The notes: generated by a model not told the origin, from the letters alone. A DNA stretch of 64,000 nt from Achromobacter seleniivolatilans (GCF_030864005.1 NZ_CP132976.1:2170001-2234000), one strand, 5' to 3'. Shown: positions 8,792-18,287, numbered from the stretch's first letter. Numbers and translations: made by a program.

Positions 8792-9769
8792 TTAGAGTCC
8801 TTCCAACATCTGGCGAGAAATTTCCACGTTGGATGCCGCGCCGCGCAGCTGACCCATGATGCCGATCAGTTTTTGGGCGTAACGCGGATCTGTCGCATAA
8901 CCTGCATCCTGAATCTTGCGTGCTGCGTCGACTTCATTGCGCGCCGTCGTAACCGCCTCGTACCGAGGGCTGTTCCCAATCAAGCGGGCGTAGTCTGCAA
9001 ACGATTCTTCGTAGGACGCATAGGCACGGAAAGGTTGCGTCACCTTTTTCGCGACGCCATCTTCGTACTCGGTAGTCATCACATTGACGACCTTGCCCTT
9101 CCAGCTGGAACCCGCCTTGATACCGAACAGGTTGTAGCTGGTGCTACCGTCGGCGTGCTTGATTTCGCGCTGGCCCCAACCCGATTCCAATGCCGCCTGA
9201 CCCATGATCAGACGGGCAGGCACGCCGCTTTGCTGCGACGCCAGATTGGCTGCGCGCGACATCTTCGACACGAAACTGACCACGTGCTCCGGCGCGCCTT
9301 CCGCAGCAGCCAATGCCCGGTCGCTTGCACGGTTGTTGCGCATGACATTGAGCAACGCGGACACTTCCCGCGAACCGCCAGTGCGAAAATCCAGGTCGCC
9401 GCCCTGCCCGATTGCGCGGACGGCGTCGTCCGACACGTCAGCGGGCTTGCCCTGCTGCATTTGGGCCAGGATGGACTGCGACAAGCCGATACCGGGCGTG
9501 GCCAGGTGCAGCGCAAGCTGCTCATCCGCCATGGATTGCAGCATCTGCGTCTGCTGCGAGTCGAACAGCCCTTCTTTCGGCGTCGCCTCGCGCATGCGCT
9601 TGACCATCATCTGCAAGAACAGGGCCTCGAACTGTTTGGCCACCTGCTTTTGCTGCTCGGTGCCTTCAGGGTCCTTCTTGACGTCGCGCTTCAAGTCCGA
9701 CAAGCGGCCCATGTCAAAAACAGAATCCTGGCGGGCGCCGCCGCGAGCCGCGTCATTGGTATATGCCAT
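8792..9769 (-). CDS. flgJ: Flagellar rod assembly protein and peptidoglycan hydrolase FlgJ
   Basis: FlgJ (325 residues) caps the growing rod and opens the peptidoglycan layer for it. The N-terminal half (about 30-120) is the rod-binding domain, with the FEALFLQMMVKRMREA helix. The C-terminal half (about 165-325) is a glucosaminidase/GH73-type domain with AALESGWGQRE and YNLFGIKAGSSW, where the Glu is the likely catalytic acid. This two-domain form is the one found in beta- and gammaproteobacteria. The gene follows flgI with a 5-base gap. FlgJ works in the periplasm. Confidence 0.95.
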   Translation of the reverse strand: MAYTNDAARGGARQDSVFDMGRLSDLKRDVKKDPEGTEQQKQVAKQFEALFLQMMVKRMREATPKEGLFDSQQTQMLQSMADEQLALHLATPGIGLSQSILAQMQQGKPADVSDDAVRAIGQGGDLDFRTGGSREVSALLNVMRNNRASDRALAAAEGAPEHVVSFVSKMSRAANLASQQSGVPARLIMGQAALESGWGQREIKHADGSTSYNLFGIKAGSSWKGKVVNVMTTEYEDGVAKKVTQPFRAYASYEESFADYARLIGNSPRYEAVTTARNEVDAARKIQDAGYATDPRYAQKLIGIMGQLRGAASNVEISRQMLEGL

Positions 9770-9774
9770 GGCCG

Positions 9775-10911
9775 TCAGATGATTTCCAGTTCAGCGCGCA
9801 AGGCGCCAGCGGTCTTCATTGCCTGAAGAATGGCCAGCAAATCCTGCGGCGTGGCGCCCAGGGCGTTCAGACCCTTGACCACATCTGCCAGATTGGCGCT
9901 GGTGCTCACGCGCTGCAGCGAACCATTGTCCTGGCGAACTTCGATCTGGGTATTGGGCACCACAACCGTCTGGCCTTCCGTGAAAGGCGTATCCGGCTGC
10001 GACACCTGATTCTGGCGATTGATGATGACCGACAAGTTGCCGTGCGCCACCGCAGCCTCTTCGATCATGACGGTACGGTTCATCACGACCGAACCGGTCC
10101 GCGCATTGATGATGACCTTGGCCACCGTGGGCGCGCGCGCCACTTGCAGGTCTTCAACCTGCGACAGGAATCGAGCCTGCGAAGACTGCTCCATGGGGGT
10201 GCGCACCTGCACCACACGGCCATCCAGCGCGGTCGCGGTGCCCTGGCCGAACTTGCGGTTCAGTGCGGTTGCCACGTTCTGCGCCGTGCCGAAGTCCGTA
10301 TTGTTCAGCTCGACATGGATGTAGCCGTCGCGCGAGAACGTGGTGGGCACGCCGCGCTCGACGATGGCGCCCGCACTGATGCGGCCGCCGTTCAATTGGT
10401 TGATCTGCACGCTGGAGCCACCGGCGGAAGCGCCTGCGCCACCCACCAGGATGTTGCCTTGAGCAATGGCATAGACCTGACTGTCGGCGCCTTTTAGCGG
10501 CGTCATCAGCAAGGTGCCGCCGCGCAGACTCTTGGCGTTACCCATGGAAGACACCACCACGTCCAGCGTCTGGCCGGGCCGGGCAAATGCCGGCAAGGTG
10601 GTCGTGACCATGACTGCCGCCACGTTCTTCAGCTGCATGTTGCTGCCGGCGGGCACCGTGATGCCCAGTTGCGACAGCATATTGGTCAGGCTTTGCTGGG
10701 TAAACGGAGTCTGGCGCACCTGGTCGCCACTGCCGTCCAGGCCCACGACCAAGCCATAGCCGATCAGCTGATTGCCCCGCACGCCCTGGATAGAAGCCAT
10801 ATCCTTGAGCCGTTCGGCCTGCGCCGCGCCAGCGCCGGCCGCGAGTCCGACCGCTACGCAGACGCGCGCCAACAGGGACAGCAAGGCGGATATCGGAGTC
10901 GGTTGTTTCAT
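9775..10911 (-). CDS. flgI: Flagellar P-ring protein FlgI
   Basis: FlgI (378 residues) forms the P-ring around the rod in the peptidoglycan layer. A Sec signal peptide with an Ala/Gly-rich hydrophobic core ends at AGAAQAERL (about residue 32). The mature protein starts with the conserved [40 protein letters not shown] and the C-terminal [19 protein letters not shown] are also FlgI hallmarks. The gene lies 2 bases after flgH and is probably translationally coupled to it. P-ring assembly depends on FlgA, whose gene is divergent at 16556. Confidence 0.97.
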   Translation of the reverse strand: MKQPTPISALLSLLARVCVAVGLAAGAGAAQAERLKDMASIQGVRGNQLIGYGLVVGLDGSGDQVRQTPFTQQSLTNMLSQLGITVPAGSNMQLKNVAAVMVTTTLPAFARPGQTLDVVVSSMGNAKSLRGGTLLMTPLKGADSQVYAIAQGNILVGGAGASAGGSSVQINQLNGGRISAGAIVERGVPTTFSRDGYIHVELNNTDFGTAQNVATALNRKFGQGTATALDGRVVQVRTPMEQSSQARFLSQVEDLQVARAPTVAKVIINARTGSVVMNRTVMIEEAAVAHGNLSVIINRQNQVSQPDTPFTEGQTVVVPNTQIEVRQDNGSLQRVSTSANLADVVKGLNALGATPQDLLAILQAMKTAGALRAELEII

Positions 10912-10913
10912 GT

Positions 10914-11603
10914 TTAGAACGGCGAAGCGATCAGGAAGAAGCGTTGCAGCCAGCCCATGGTCTGGACCTCGTCCATGACGCCCTTGCTGCGATACTCGAT
11001 GCGGGCGTCTGCCACCTGGGTGGACGATACGGTGTTCGTGCCGGTAATAGAACGCGGGTCCACCACACCGGCAAAGCGTACATATTCGCTACCGCGGTTG
11101 ATGGCAATCTGCTTCTCACCGGCCACTTGCAAGTTGCCGTTGGACATCACGCCCACGACGGTCGTGGTGATGGTGCCCGTGAACGCGTTGTTCGCCGTGC
11201 TGTCGCCCTTGCCCTGCGAGACGTTGCCGCCCTTGGCATCCAGGTTCAGGTTCGCATTTGCCCAGCTGTCCATGAAGGACGGCGCGGCGGCAATACCCAA
11301 GTTTGCTGAACCGGTACGGTTCGTGTTGGTCGCGACGTTCTTGGATGCGTTGGTACGCTCGTTCAGCACGACCGTAACAATATCGCCCACATTGCGCGGC
11401 CGGCGATCTTCGAACAACGGGTAGTTGCCGTAGGTCGTGGGCTGATAAATCGAACCCGAGGGCTGCGCCATGGGCATCGGCGGAGGCGGAGGCGTCGCCG
11501 TCGTCGGCCCGGTCACGATGGGCTCGGGCGGAATCATGGCGCAACCAGCCACTAGCATTGCCAGGGCCGCACTCAATACCAGGCGCAGGACAGACATGGG
11601 CAT
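10914..11603 (-). CDS. flgH: Flagellar L-ring lipoprotein FlgH
   Basis: FlgH forms the L-ring in the outer membrane. The lipobox LVAGC follows a hydrophobic signal peptide. The body contains [20 protein letters not shown], typical of FlgH, and the C-terminus ends [14 protein letters not shown], also typical. I chose the ATG at 11603, which overlaps the flgG stop as TGATG. A GTG one codon earlier and an ATG two codons later are alternatives. The resulting 229 residues match the usual family length. Translation is probably coupled to flgG, because no good ribosome-binding site is visible. Confidence 0.95.
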   Translation of the reverse strand: MPMSVLRLVLSAALAMLVAGCAMIPPEPIVTGPTTATPPPPPMPMAQPSGSIYQPTTYGNYPLFEDRRPRNVGDIVTVVLNERTNASKNVATNTNRTGSANLGIAAAPSFMDSWANANLNLDAKGGNVSQGKGDSTANNAFTGTITTTVVGVMSNGNLQVAGEKQIAINRGSEYVRFAGVVDPRSITGTNTVSSTQVADARIEYRSKGVMDEVQTMGWLQRFFLIASPF

Positions 11604-12388
11604 CACAGTTGAGTCAGGCGGGCCAGCATCTCGTCGGAAGTCTTGACGGCCTTGCTGTTCATTTCGTAAGCGCGCTGCGTGGTGATCATGTTGACCAGCT
11701 CTTCGGCGACGTTCACGTTGGAGGTTTCAACGTAGTTCTGCAAGATGGCGCCCGCGCCATCCACACCCGGTTGCAGCAGGTTGGCGGGACCGGAAGCATC
11801 CGTTTCCAGATACAGGTTTTCGCCAATGCTTTGCAGGCCCGTGGGGTTGATGAACGTGGCGATCTGCAATTGACCGACTTGCACGTTCACGCCAGCGGCG
11901 CCCGGCTGCGTCACCGAGACGATGCCGTCTTTGCCGATGGAAATCGACAGCGCGTTGTCGGGAATATTCATGGGCGGCTGAATGACGTAGCCGCTGACGG
12001 TCGTGAGCTGACCGTTCTGGTCGCGTTGCAGCGCGCCGTCACGGGTGTAACCCTGGGTGCCGTCAGGCAATTCAACTTGCAGAAACCCGCGGCCCTGGAT
12101 GGCGATATCCATCTCGCCGCCGGTGTTGTTCAGGTTGCCTTCCGTGTGGATACGCTCGGTTGCTGCCACGCGCGCACCCGTACCCAATTGCAGGCCGGAC
12201 GGCAGTTGCGTGGCGTCGCCCACCTGGGCGCCGGGTTGGCGCAGGGTCTGATACATCAGGTCCTGGAACACGGCGCGGCCGCGCTTGAACCCGTTGGTGG
12301 AAACGTTGGCCAAGTTGTTGGAAATCACGTCCATGGAGGTCTGTTGACCTTCCAGGCCCGTTTTGGCAATCCACAACGAACGCATCAT
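11603..12388 (-). CDS. flgG: Flagellar distal rod protein FlgG
   Basis: FlgG (261 residues) builds the distal rod. It starts [16 protein letters not shown] with the rod-protein signature [20 protein letters not shown] near residues 25-45. It ends with the axial-protein C-terminal helix [20 protein letters not shown]. An AGGAG ribosome-binding site precedes the ATG by about 9 bases. It lies between flgF and flgH in the conserved order and overlaps flgH. Confidence 0.97.
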   Translation of the reverse strand: MMRSLWIAKTGLEGQQTSMDVISNNLANVSTNGFKRGRAVFQDLMYQTLRQPGAQVGDATQLPSGLQLGTGARVAATERIHTEGNLNNTGGEMDIAIQGRGFLQVELPDGTQGYTRDGALQRDQNGQLTTVSGYVIQPPMNIPDNALSISIGKDGIVSVTQPGAAGVNVQVGQLQIATFINPTGLQSIGENLYLETDASGPANLLQPGVDGAGAILQNYVETSNVNVAEELVNMITTQRAYEMNSKAVKTSDEMLARLTQL

Positions 12389-12454
12389 GATGAAGTACTC
12401 CTGGTGCCGCGGGGTGCCCCGCGCGCGAAAATTTTATTTAGATCAGCCGAACAA

Positions 12455-13216
12455 TCAAGATACGGACAGAATGCCGTTCGCACGCTCGGCGTTGCGGTCG
12501 GCCTGCTGAATCACCTGCATCTGCTGCTCGAAGCGACGGGCGTTTTCAATCATGCCGACCATCGACTTCATGGGATTGGTGTTGCTGCCTTCCAGCACGC
12601 CGGACAACACACGCAGGCTGGGATCAGCGGGGGCCGGAGGCGCCGGCTGACCGTTGACTGGCGCCAGGCGGAACACACCGTCGTCGCCATGCACCAGTTG
12701 CGCGTTGTTCGGATTGGCCAGTTTGATCCGGCCCAGGTTCAAGATGTTGTTCGGGCCGTCGCCCGCGCCGATGGCGGTGATGGTGCCGTCTGACGTGATC
12801 GTCAGCGACGCCTGATCCGGCACATCGATGGGGCCGCCCTGATCGGACATCACCGGCTGGCCCAGCGACGTTTGCAGCAAGCCGTTGATGCCAACTTGCA
12901 GGCTGCCAACACGCGTATACGCTTCGCCCTGGGGGGTCTGCACCGCAATCCAGCCATTCTCGCTGGAAAGCGCCACGTCCAGGTCACGGCCCGTGGTTTG
13001 CATATTGCCCATTTGAAAGCTGTTGCCAGGCGTAGACGCCACCGTCGAAACACGCGTTGGCAGACTCACCCCGTCCGTCACCGGAACAGACCGGTACAAC
13101 GCGATCTGCTCGCGGAACCCGGTCGTATTCACGTTGGCCATGTTATTGGAGAGCGCGGCCTGATGCTCAGTGATACGCGCTGCGCCATTCATGGCGGTGT
13201 AGATGATTCTATCCAT
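12455..13216 (-). CDS. flgF: Flagellar proximal rod protein FlgF
   Basis: FlgF (253 residues) is a proximal rod component. It starts MDRIIYTAMNGAARITEHQAAL and has the rod signature SNNMANVNTTGFREQ. The C-terminal region NPMKSMVGMIENARRFEQQMQ is typical for FlgF, which differs there from FlgG. The 66-base gap to flgG contains only the flgG ribosome-binding region. It is exported by the flagellar type III system, with no Sec signal. Confidence 0.96.
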   Translation of the reverse strand: MDRIIYTAMNGAARITEHQAALSNNMANVNTTGFREQIALYRSVPVTDGVSLPTRVSTVASTPGNSFQMGNMQTTGRDLDVALSSENGWIAVQTPQGEAYTRVGSLQVGINGLLQTSLGQPVMSDQGGPIDVPDQASLTITSDGTITAIGAGDGPNNILNLGRIKLANPNNAQLVHGDDGVFRLAPVNGQPAPPAPADPSLRVLSGVLEGSNTNPMKSMVGMIENARRFEQQMQVIQQADRNAERANGILSVS

Positions 13217-13254
13217 TGCCTATTCCGTCGGTGTCGTCGCTAGCCTGTCTGGCT

Positions 13255-14739
13255 TTACTTCAGGTTCATCAGGACTTGCATGATTTCGTCCTGAGTCTTG
13301 ATGGTTTGCGAGTTGGCCTGATACGTACGCTGGGCAATGATCATGTTGACCAGTTCCTTGCTCATGTCGACGTTGGAAGCTTCCGTCGCCTGACCCACCA
13401 CGCGGGACATGCCGTTGCTGCCGGGCTGACCCAGGATCGGCTGGCCGGACGCGGACGTTTCCTTCCAGGCGTTGTTGCCCACGGGCTGCAAGCCTTGCAG
13501 GTTGGCAAAGTCAGCCAGCACGATGGTGCCGACAACTTGCGTTTCGCCGTTGGTGTAGCTGGCAACCAGGCTGCCGTCGCCACTGATGTTGATGCCGCTG
13601 AATTCACCCGAGGTATAACCGTTGGGCTTGGCCACCAGCTTGTAGTTGCTGCCGTACTGGGTGGTGCCGGTGTAGTTGATCGCAATGTTCAGCGGGTCAG
13701 CCGGAGTGGTGGCGCCACCAGGCTGCGCAAAGCTCAGCGTCACGGTCGGCTGGCTGGTCATCGTGCCGGCGTTGTTGAACGTGAACTTCTGCGGGTTGCC
13801 CCACACGCCGCCGGCTTCCGTCGTCGGCGCCATGGCTTGGCCGTCCATCGTGTAGTACACGTCATAGACGCTGCCCGTGGCATCGGCCGGACGCTTCACG
13901 AAGTACTGCATCACCTGGTGCGAGTTGCCCAGGGAGTCGAATACCGTCATGGGCGACGCATTGGTGTAGCTGCCGGCGATCTTGGGATCGAACGGCTTGG
14001 CGATTTCCGTGACGGCGGCGGTGTAATTCACATAGCCGGGGACCTGCGAGACATCGCCCGTGGTCACGGCGCCTGCGGCGTCAACAGTGATCAGGTTGGG
14101 GGCTGCGCCGTAGGTGCCAGCGGGCGGCTGGTTTACCCAGACGATGGCGCCAGCCGGGTCGCGCGTGAAGTTGTACTGAGTGGCCGGCGAAGGCGGCGTG
14201 GTGCCGGTCATCGTGACCGAGCCATTGACGGCCGGCGACGTAATCGTGTCGGTCAGGTAGATAACCTTGGCGTTTGCGTCAAGGTTGGCAACTGTGGTGC
14301 CCGTGGACGTTGCCAGCGGGGCCACGTTCGCGGTCGGCAGTTGCAGTTCCACCGGGTTCGCGCCAACCGCGCCGGGGGGATAGCCCGTCATGCGGTAGCC
14401 CTGCGCGTTCACGATGAAGTTGTTCTTGTCGACCAGGAATTCGCCGTTGCGGGTGTACATCACCGCGCCGCTTTGGTCGGTAACGCGGAACATGCCCTTG
14501 GCGCCGTCGATGGCGATGTCATATTCACCGCCGCCGCCGTTCACGGTACCGACCGTGAAGCGCTGCGAGATTGCTGCGACCTTGACGCCCAGACCGACGC
14601 GCGAGCTGGCGTAGACGTCCGCGAACGACGCGGTCGACGATTTGAAGCCGACAGTACCGGAGTTGGCGATGTTATTGCCAATGACATCCAGGTTCTGCGC
14701 CGCGGCGTTCAAGCCGCTCAATCCTTGTCCGAAACCCAT
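13255..14739 (-). CDS. flgE: Flagellar hook protein FlgE
   Basis: FlgE polymerises into the hook, the flexible joint between rod and filament. It begins MGFGQGLSGLNAAAQNLDVI with the signature GNNIANSGTVGFKSS, and ends with the axial helix KELVNMIIAQRTYQANSQTI. At 494 residues it is about 90 longer than the roughly 400-residue E. coli protein. The extra length is in the surface-exposed middle (about residues 150-400), rich in Thr, Ala, Gly and Asn. No cysteine is seen. It sits 39 bases after flgF in reverse order and 70 bases from flgD. Confidence 0.96.
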   Translation of the reverse strand: MGFGQGLSGLNAAAQNLDVIGNNIANSGTVGFKSSTASFADVYASSRVGLGVKVAAISQRFTVGTVNGGGGEYDIAIDGAKGMFRVTDQSGAVMYTRNGEFLVDKNNFIVNAQGYRMTGYPPGAVGANPVELQLPTANVAPLATSTGTTVANLDANAKVIYLTDTITSPAVNGSVTMTGTTPPSPATQYNFTRDPAGAIVWVNQPPAGTYGAAPNLITVDAAGAVTTGDVSQVPGYVNYTAAVTEIAKPFDPKIAGSYTNASPMTVFDSLGNSHQVMQYFVKRPADATGSVYDVYYTMDGQAMAPTTEAGGVWGNPQKFTFNNAGTMTSQPTVTLSFAQPGGATTPADPLNIAINYTGTTQYGSNYKLVAKPNGYTSGEFSGINISGDGSLVASYTNGETQVVGTIVLADFANLQGLQPVGNNAWKETSASGQPILGQPGSNGMSRVVGQATEASNVDMSKELVNMIIAQRTYQANSQTIKTQDEIMQVLMNLK

Positions 14740-14809
14740 ATTTTTTCTCGCTAATCTTTATCTAGTGAAGCCGCCGCTGTGCGCCGGCACCGATTCAAAT
14801 ACGCCTGGT

Positions 14810-15508
14810 TCAGGCGCCGATTACCTTGCGCACGTCCAGCATGCTGGTCTGGCCGTCAAGGCCCAGATCCAGGCGCAGGCCGTTAGTGGAATACGCCACG
14901 CTCTTGACCAGGCCGTAGCTCAGCACTTCCGCATTCACCTTCTTGCTATCGGCGTCGGTCGCCAGGACGGACACGGTGTAGGCGCCCGCTTCCATCGCCA
15001 CGCCGCTGTCGTTCTTGCCGTCCCATGCCAGCGTGTAGACACCGGTCTTTTGCTCACCCATTTCGATCGTGCGAATCACCGCGCCGTTCGAGTCCGAAAT
15101 ACGGATCTGAACCTTTTGGGCATCGGCTTGCAGATCCAGACCGTAAGGCGTCACGACGCGCTCGGCCGGATTCTCGCCATCCACGCCCACCTTGACCTTG
15201 GCGCCAGGAATCAGCACGCCCTTGCCGATCATGGACACGGCATTCATCGACTGCGACACGTCGATCTGGCCGCTGATGGCCAGCATGGTGTTCTTCAGAT
15301 TGTTGATGCCTTCCACGGTGGAAATCTGCGCCAACTGCGAGGTCAGCTCAGCGTTCTGCATCGGGTTCAGGGGGTCCTGGTTTTGCAGTTGCGTCACCAG
15401 CAGCTTCAGGAACTGATCCTGCAAGCCTTGCGCCGTGCTGCTGCCGCTGGCCCCGGTTTGGGCAAGGCCCAGGCCGGCGGTGCTCGTGTTTTGGTCGACG
15501 GTGGTCAT
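14810..15508 (-). CDS. flgD: Flagellar hook cap/assembly protein FlgD
   Basis: FlgD (232 residues) is the scaffold at the growing hook tip and is discarded when the hook is complete. The N-terminal region LQDQFLKLLVTQLQNQDPLNPM (about 30-50) with AELTSQLAQISTVEGINNL is the conserved FlgD core. The C-terminal part contains the FlgD Ig-like/Tudor region with YTLAWDGKNDSGVAMEAGAY. The gene lies 20 bases after flgC. Usual length for the family. Confidence 0.96.
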   Translation of the reverse strand: MTTVDQNTSTAGLGLAQTGASGSSTAQGLQDQFLKLLVTQLQNQDPLNPMQNAELTSQLAQISTVEGINNLKNTMLAISGQIDVSQSMNAVSMIGKGVLIPGAKVKVGVDGENPAERVVTPYGLDLQADAQKVQIRISDSNGAVIRTIEMGEQKTGVYTLAWDGKNDSGVAMEAGAYTVSVLATDADSKKVNAEVLSYGLVKSVAYSTNGLRLDLGLDGQTSMLDVRKVIGA

Positions 15509-15528
15509 GGATTCACTCTGTCAAAAAA

Positions 15529-15948
15529 TTAGGATTGACCGATGGTCAACGTCTTCTGCATCAAGGACTTGGCGGTGTTCAGCACTTCGACGTTCGCCTG
15601 ATAAGAACGGGAAGCGGCGATCATGTTGACTGTTTCGGCGACGGGATCGACGTTGGGCATGCTGATGTAGCCCTGGGCATCCGCCAGCGGGTGCTTGGGG
15701 TCATAGACCTGCTTGAGGGGCGACTGATCCTGGATGACACCCGCCACGCGCACACCGCCAATTTCCTGACCCAAGGCCTGGCCAGCAGCCGGGTTGACCT
15801 GGAACACCACTTGGCGGGCGCGATAAGGCTGGCCATCCGGACCCACGACGCTGTCGGCGTTGGCCATGTTGCTGGCGGCCACGTTCATGCGCTGCGATTG
15901 CGCGCTGAGTGCCGAACCGGCGATATCAAAAATGCTCAACAAGGACAT
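15529..15948 (-). CDS. flgC: Flagellar proximal rod protein FlgC
   Basis: FlgC (139 residues) is a proximal rod subunit. It starts [21 protein letters not shown] with [15 protein letters not shown] as the rod signature, and has [10 protein letters not shown] and [18 protein letters not shown], which are FlgC-typical. It ends with the conserved axial C-terminal helix. A GGGAG ribosome-binding site lies about 9 bases before the ATG. It follows flgB by 22 bases. Confidence 0.97.
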   Translation of the reverse strand: MSLLSIFDIAGSALSAQSQRMNVAASNMANADSVVGPDGQPYRARQVVFQVNPAAGQALGQEIGGVRVAGVIQDQSPLKQVYDPKHPLADAQGYISMPNVDPVAETVNMIAASRSYQANVEVLNTAKSLMQKTLTIGQS

Positions 15949-15970
15949 TGCCTGTCGCTCCCTTTATGGA

Positions 15971-16378
15971 TCAATCCTGAATGGCGGACAGCATGGTCCG
16001 GATGCGGCCGGACACCATCTGCATGGTGCTTTGGTAGTGCAAGGTGTTATCGGCGAACTGCACGCGCTCGATATCCATATCCACCGTGTTGCCATCCATG
16101 CTGGGCTGGTACGGCAGGCGATACAGCAATTCGGTCGGGCCTTGCGATACCGCCTTGGCGGGGATATGGCGCGCCGACGTCAGCGTGAGCGACGTGTCGG
16201 CCAGGCGCTTGGACCCTTCCATGGCGGTTTCCATCGCGGCCTTGAAGTCAAAATCGCGAGCCTTGTAGTTAGGCGTATCGGCGTTGGCGATATTCGACGA
16301 CAGCACTTCCTGGCGCTGCGCGCGCAGCCCCAAGGACTGCTGGTAGAACCGGAAATCTTCGTTAAGCCTGTCTAGCAT
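15971..16378 (-). CDS. flgB: Flagellar proximal rod protein FlgB
   Basis: FlgB (135 residues) is a proximal rod subunit and the first gene of the flgB-L operon. I chose the ATG at 16378 (MLDRLNEDFRFYQQSLG) because it has an AGGAAGG ribosome-binding site 6-8 bases upstream and gives the family length. The longer open frame to 16480 would add 34 residues not expected for FlgB. It has the SSNIANADTPNYKARDFDF signature and the C-terminal helix ADNTLHYQSTMQMV. The operon promoter must lie in 16379-16555, shared with divergent flgA. Confidence 0.96.
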   Translation of the reverse strand: MLDRLNEDFRFYQQSLGLRAQRQEVLSSNIANADTPNYKARDFDFKAAMETAMEGSKRLADTSLTLTSARHIPAKAVSQGPTELLYRLPYQPSMDGNTVDMDIERVQFADNTLHYQSTMQMVSGRIRTMLSAIQD

Positions 16379-16555
16379 CGTGGCGCCTTCCTGCGTTGCA
16401 ATACGGATAGAGCACGGGATTTCGGACACACCGTTATCCCATTGGATGACGGCATCATAGGTGGCGGCGGCAGAACACAATCAGCCAAATAACCTGCCAT
16501 TTCTCATCCAATTCGCCTATTGCCCAGCGCCGCAGACTCCTACAATTCATCCATC
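16379..16555. promoter_or_regulatory. Divergent flgB / flgA control region
   Basis: 177 bp between two divergent flagellar operons, where the flgB-L and flgAMN promoters must lie. In organisms with FlhDC these are class II promoters bound by FlhD4C2 with sigma-70. I see no clear sigma-28 or sigma-54 box here and no convincing FlhDC box by eye. Confidence 0.5.
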
Positions 16556-17269
16556 ATGAAAATCTCTGCACGACATCTCCTCGCGCGCGCTACCTGCGTG
16601 GCCACTTTGGCGCTGGCCGCTTTGGGCGCGGCGCAGGCTCAGGACGCGAGCCAGCCCGCCGAGGCAATCGTCAGCGCAGCGCACAATTATTTGCAGGAAC
16701 AACTGGCCGCCCTGCCCGGCCAGCCAAGTATCTCGATTGACTCGCCGCGCGCCGAACGCCTGGCTCCGTGCGACGCAATGTCCCCATTTATGCCGTCCGG
16801 CATGAAACTGCGCTCCCGCATGACCGTCGGCGTGCGCTGCAACGCTCCCAAACCGTGGACCACCTATGTGCAAGCCACGGTCAGCGTCCCCGGTTATTAT
16901 TACGTCGCTTCACGCATGATCGCCGCCGGTCAGGCGCTGACGCCAGATGACCTTGCCCCTCGCGACGGCGACTTGGTATCGCTTCCGCCGGGCGCCATCA
17001 CCGATCCGCAAACGGTCGTCGGCATGACGGCCGCCTACCGGATCAATGCCGGACAACCGGTCAGGGGTTCGTCGTTGCGCAATGCGCAGTCGGTGGTCCG
17101 CGGGTCAAATGTCCGAATCAATGCGCGCGGCAACGGTTTTGTGGTCAGCAGCGAAGGCCAAGCGCTGGACAATGCAGCGCCGGGCGCTACCGTCCAGGTG
17201 CGCACCGCTGGCGGCCAGGTGGTCAGCGGCGTCGTGCGCAACGCCGGCTTGGTGGAAATACAACTCTAG
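16556..17269 (+). CDS. flgA: Flagellar P-ring assembly chaperone FlgA
   Basis: FlgA is the periplasmic chaperone that helps FlgI form the P-ring. I chose the ATG at 16556 (MKISARHLLARATCV), which begins a normal Sec signal peptide with cleavage after AAQAQ (about residue 29). The frame extends 36 bases further upstream, but that would disturb the signal peptide. The body has a SAF-like domain (about 105-170, VSVPGYYYVASRMIAAGQALTP) and the C-terminal FlgA region with GATVQVRTAGGQVVSGVV. Length 237. It diverges from flgB and precedes flgM by 127 bases. Confidence 0.94.
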   Translation: MKISARHLLARATCVATLALAALGAAQAQDASQPAEAIVSAAHNYLQEQLAALPGQPSISIDSPRAERLAPCDAMSPFMPSGMKLRSRMTVGVRCNAPKPWTTYVQATVSVPGYYYVASRMIAAGQALTPDDLAPRDGDLVSLPPGAITDPQTVVGMTAAYRINAGQPVRGSSLRNAQSVVRGSNVRINARGNGFVVSSEGQALDNAAPGATVQVRTAGGQVVSGVVRNAGLVEIQL

Positions 17270-17310
17270 ATACTGTTACATATCGCGTGGCGCCATCGGG
17301 CAAGCTACCC

Positions 17311-17337
17311 TAAAGTTCCTACTGGCCCTGTCGTTAC
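17311..17337 (+). promoter_or_regulatory. Sigma-28 (FliA) promoter for flgMN
   Basis: TAAAGTTC, 11 bases, then GTCGTTAC. This is close to the enteric sigma-28 consensus TAAAGTTT-N11-GCCGATAA, with the right spacing. It lies 60 bases before the flgM start and after flgA, so flgMN can be transcribed both from flgA and from this late promoter. Confidence 0.75.
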
Positions 17338-17396
17338 AGAGACATAAGTAGGCGGATCCGTCGCAAACCGACCCAGGACGCCCTGCGGAGAAAACC

Positions 17397-17690
17397 TTGA
17401 AAATCAATTCGACCACTAACCGGCCCATTTCGGCCGATGCCGTTGGCACACGGGCTGAATCCGCCGTTGCTCAGGCCTATGGCGGCACGAGCGGCGGCGG
17501 CTCCAGCAGCTCGCAGGTGGCGCTGAGTTCCGCGTCGCGCAAGATGTTGGCCCTGCAAGACGGCTCGAACGACATCAATGTCGAGCGCGTGGCTGCCATT
17601 CGCGCCGCGATTGCCTCCGGCCAATTGAAGATCGACACCGGCCGTATCGCTGACAGCCTGATCGCCAGCGCCCGCGACCTGTTGAAGTAA
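17397..17690 (+). CDS. flgM: Anti-sigma-28 factor FlgM
   Basis: FlgM binds FliA (sigma-28) and blocks late flagellar transcription until it is exported through the completed hook. The 97-residue product starts KINSTTNRPIS after a TTG start codon, with GGAG 6 bases upstream at 17387-17390. The N-terminal part is Gly/Ser-rich and probably disordered. The C-terminal half (VERVAAIRAAIASGQLKID to LIASARDLL) is the conserved sigma-binding helix region. A TTG start would be expected to lower translation, which may matter for an anti-sigma dosage. It is followed by flgN 33 bases later. Confidence 0.93.
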   Translation: MKINSTTNRPISADAVGTRAESAVAQAYGGTSGGGSSSSQVALSSASRKMLALQDGSNDINVERVAAIRAAIASGQLKIDTGRIADSLIASARDLLK

Positions 17691-17723
17691 CCCTACCCTT
17701 AACGACTCTTGAGCGTTCGAAGC

Positions 17724-18206
17724 ATGACAATGAGCCACGTCGATTCCCTGCAATCCTGCATGCGGCAGGAAGACGCCCTGATCACCGAGTTCTCCGCCAT
17801 TTTGGAAGAAGAGACCGAAGTGCTGGTGGGCCCGGGGAATGTTGGCGCGCTGCATGACATCACCGAACGCAAGGGCCGTGTGGCCCAGCAATTGGTTGAC
17901 TTGAGCGAAACGCGGGATGGCTTGCTGACCGAAATCGGTCTGCCCATTGGCCATGCAGGCACTGAACAAGCTGCCGTGCTGCACCCGCAGTTGTCCGGTA
18001 TCTGGCAGGCCTTGTTGACCAAGTCGGCGTCGGCCAATGAAATCAACATGCGCAATGGCGCATTGATTGATGTGCATCTGCGCTATACCCAGCAATCGCT
18101 CGATGCGCTGCGTAATATTGGCGGCATCGGCGGCTCGTCGACGTATGACTCTCAAGGCCGCGGCGCCCGCAGCGCCCCTGGCCGTAAGCCCATCGTGGCT
18201 GGCTGA
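17724..18206 (+). CDS. flgN: Flagellar export chaperone FlgN
   Basis: FlgN is the cytoplasmic chaperone for the junction proteins FlgK and FlgL. The 160-residue product is mostly helical, with the FlgN-typical LISEF/ALITEFSAILEEE start region and a glutamate-rich first helix. The C-terminal tail (after about residue 130) is Gly/Ser/Arg-rich and looks flexible. The start is uncertain: ATG at 17724 or 17730 fits better than the TTG at 17709, but none has a strong ribosome-binding site. It ends just before a bidirectional terminator and is convergent with flhF. Confidence 0.88.
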   Translation: MTMSHVDSLQSCMRQEDALITEFSAILEEETEVLVGPGNVGALHDITERKGRVAQQLVDLSETRDGLLTEIGLPIGHAGTEQAAVLHPQLSGIWQALLTKSASANEINMRNGALIDVHLRYTQQSLDALRNIGGIGGSSTYDSQGRGARSAPGRKPIVAG

Positions 18207-18228
18207 TCGCCGCCCTGCCCTGGCAGGC

Positions 18229-18266
18229 CAAAAAAATGGCGGCGCTGATTGCGCCGCCATTTTTTT
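18229..18266. terminator. Bidirectional rho-independent terminator between flgN and flhF
   Basis: Perfect 10-bp stem ATGGCGGCGC / GCGCCGCCAT (18236-18245 and 18251-18260) with a TGATT loop. It is flanked by an A-run on the left and a T-run on the right, so it can stop transcription from flgMN (plus) and from the flh operon (minus). Confidence 0.95.
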
Positions 18267-18287
18267 ACCTGCGCCTGCCGCAACGGC

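Noticed and set aside
5795..8859. Plus-strand frames of 460-500 codons opposite flgL and flgK
   Set aside because: Antisense to conserved flagellar genes, with low-complexity translation and no ribosome-binding site.
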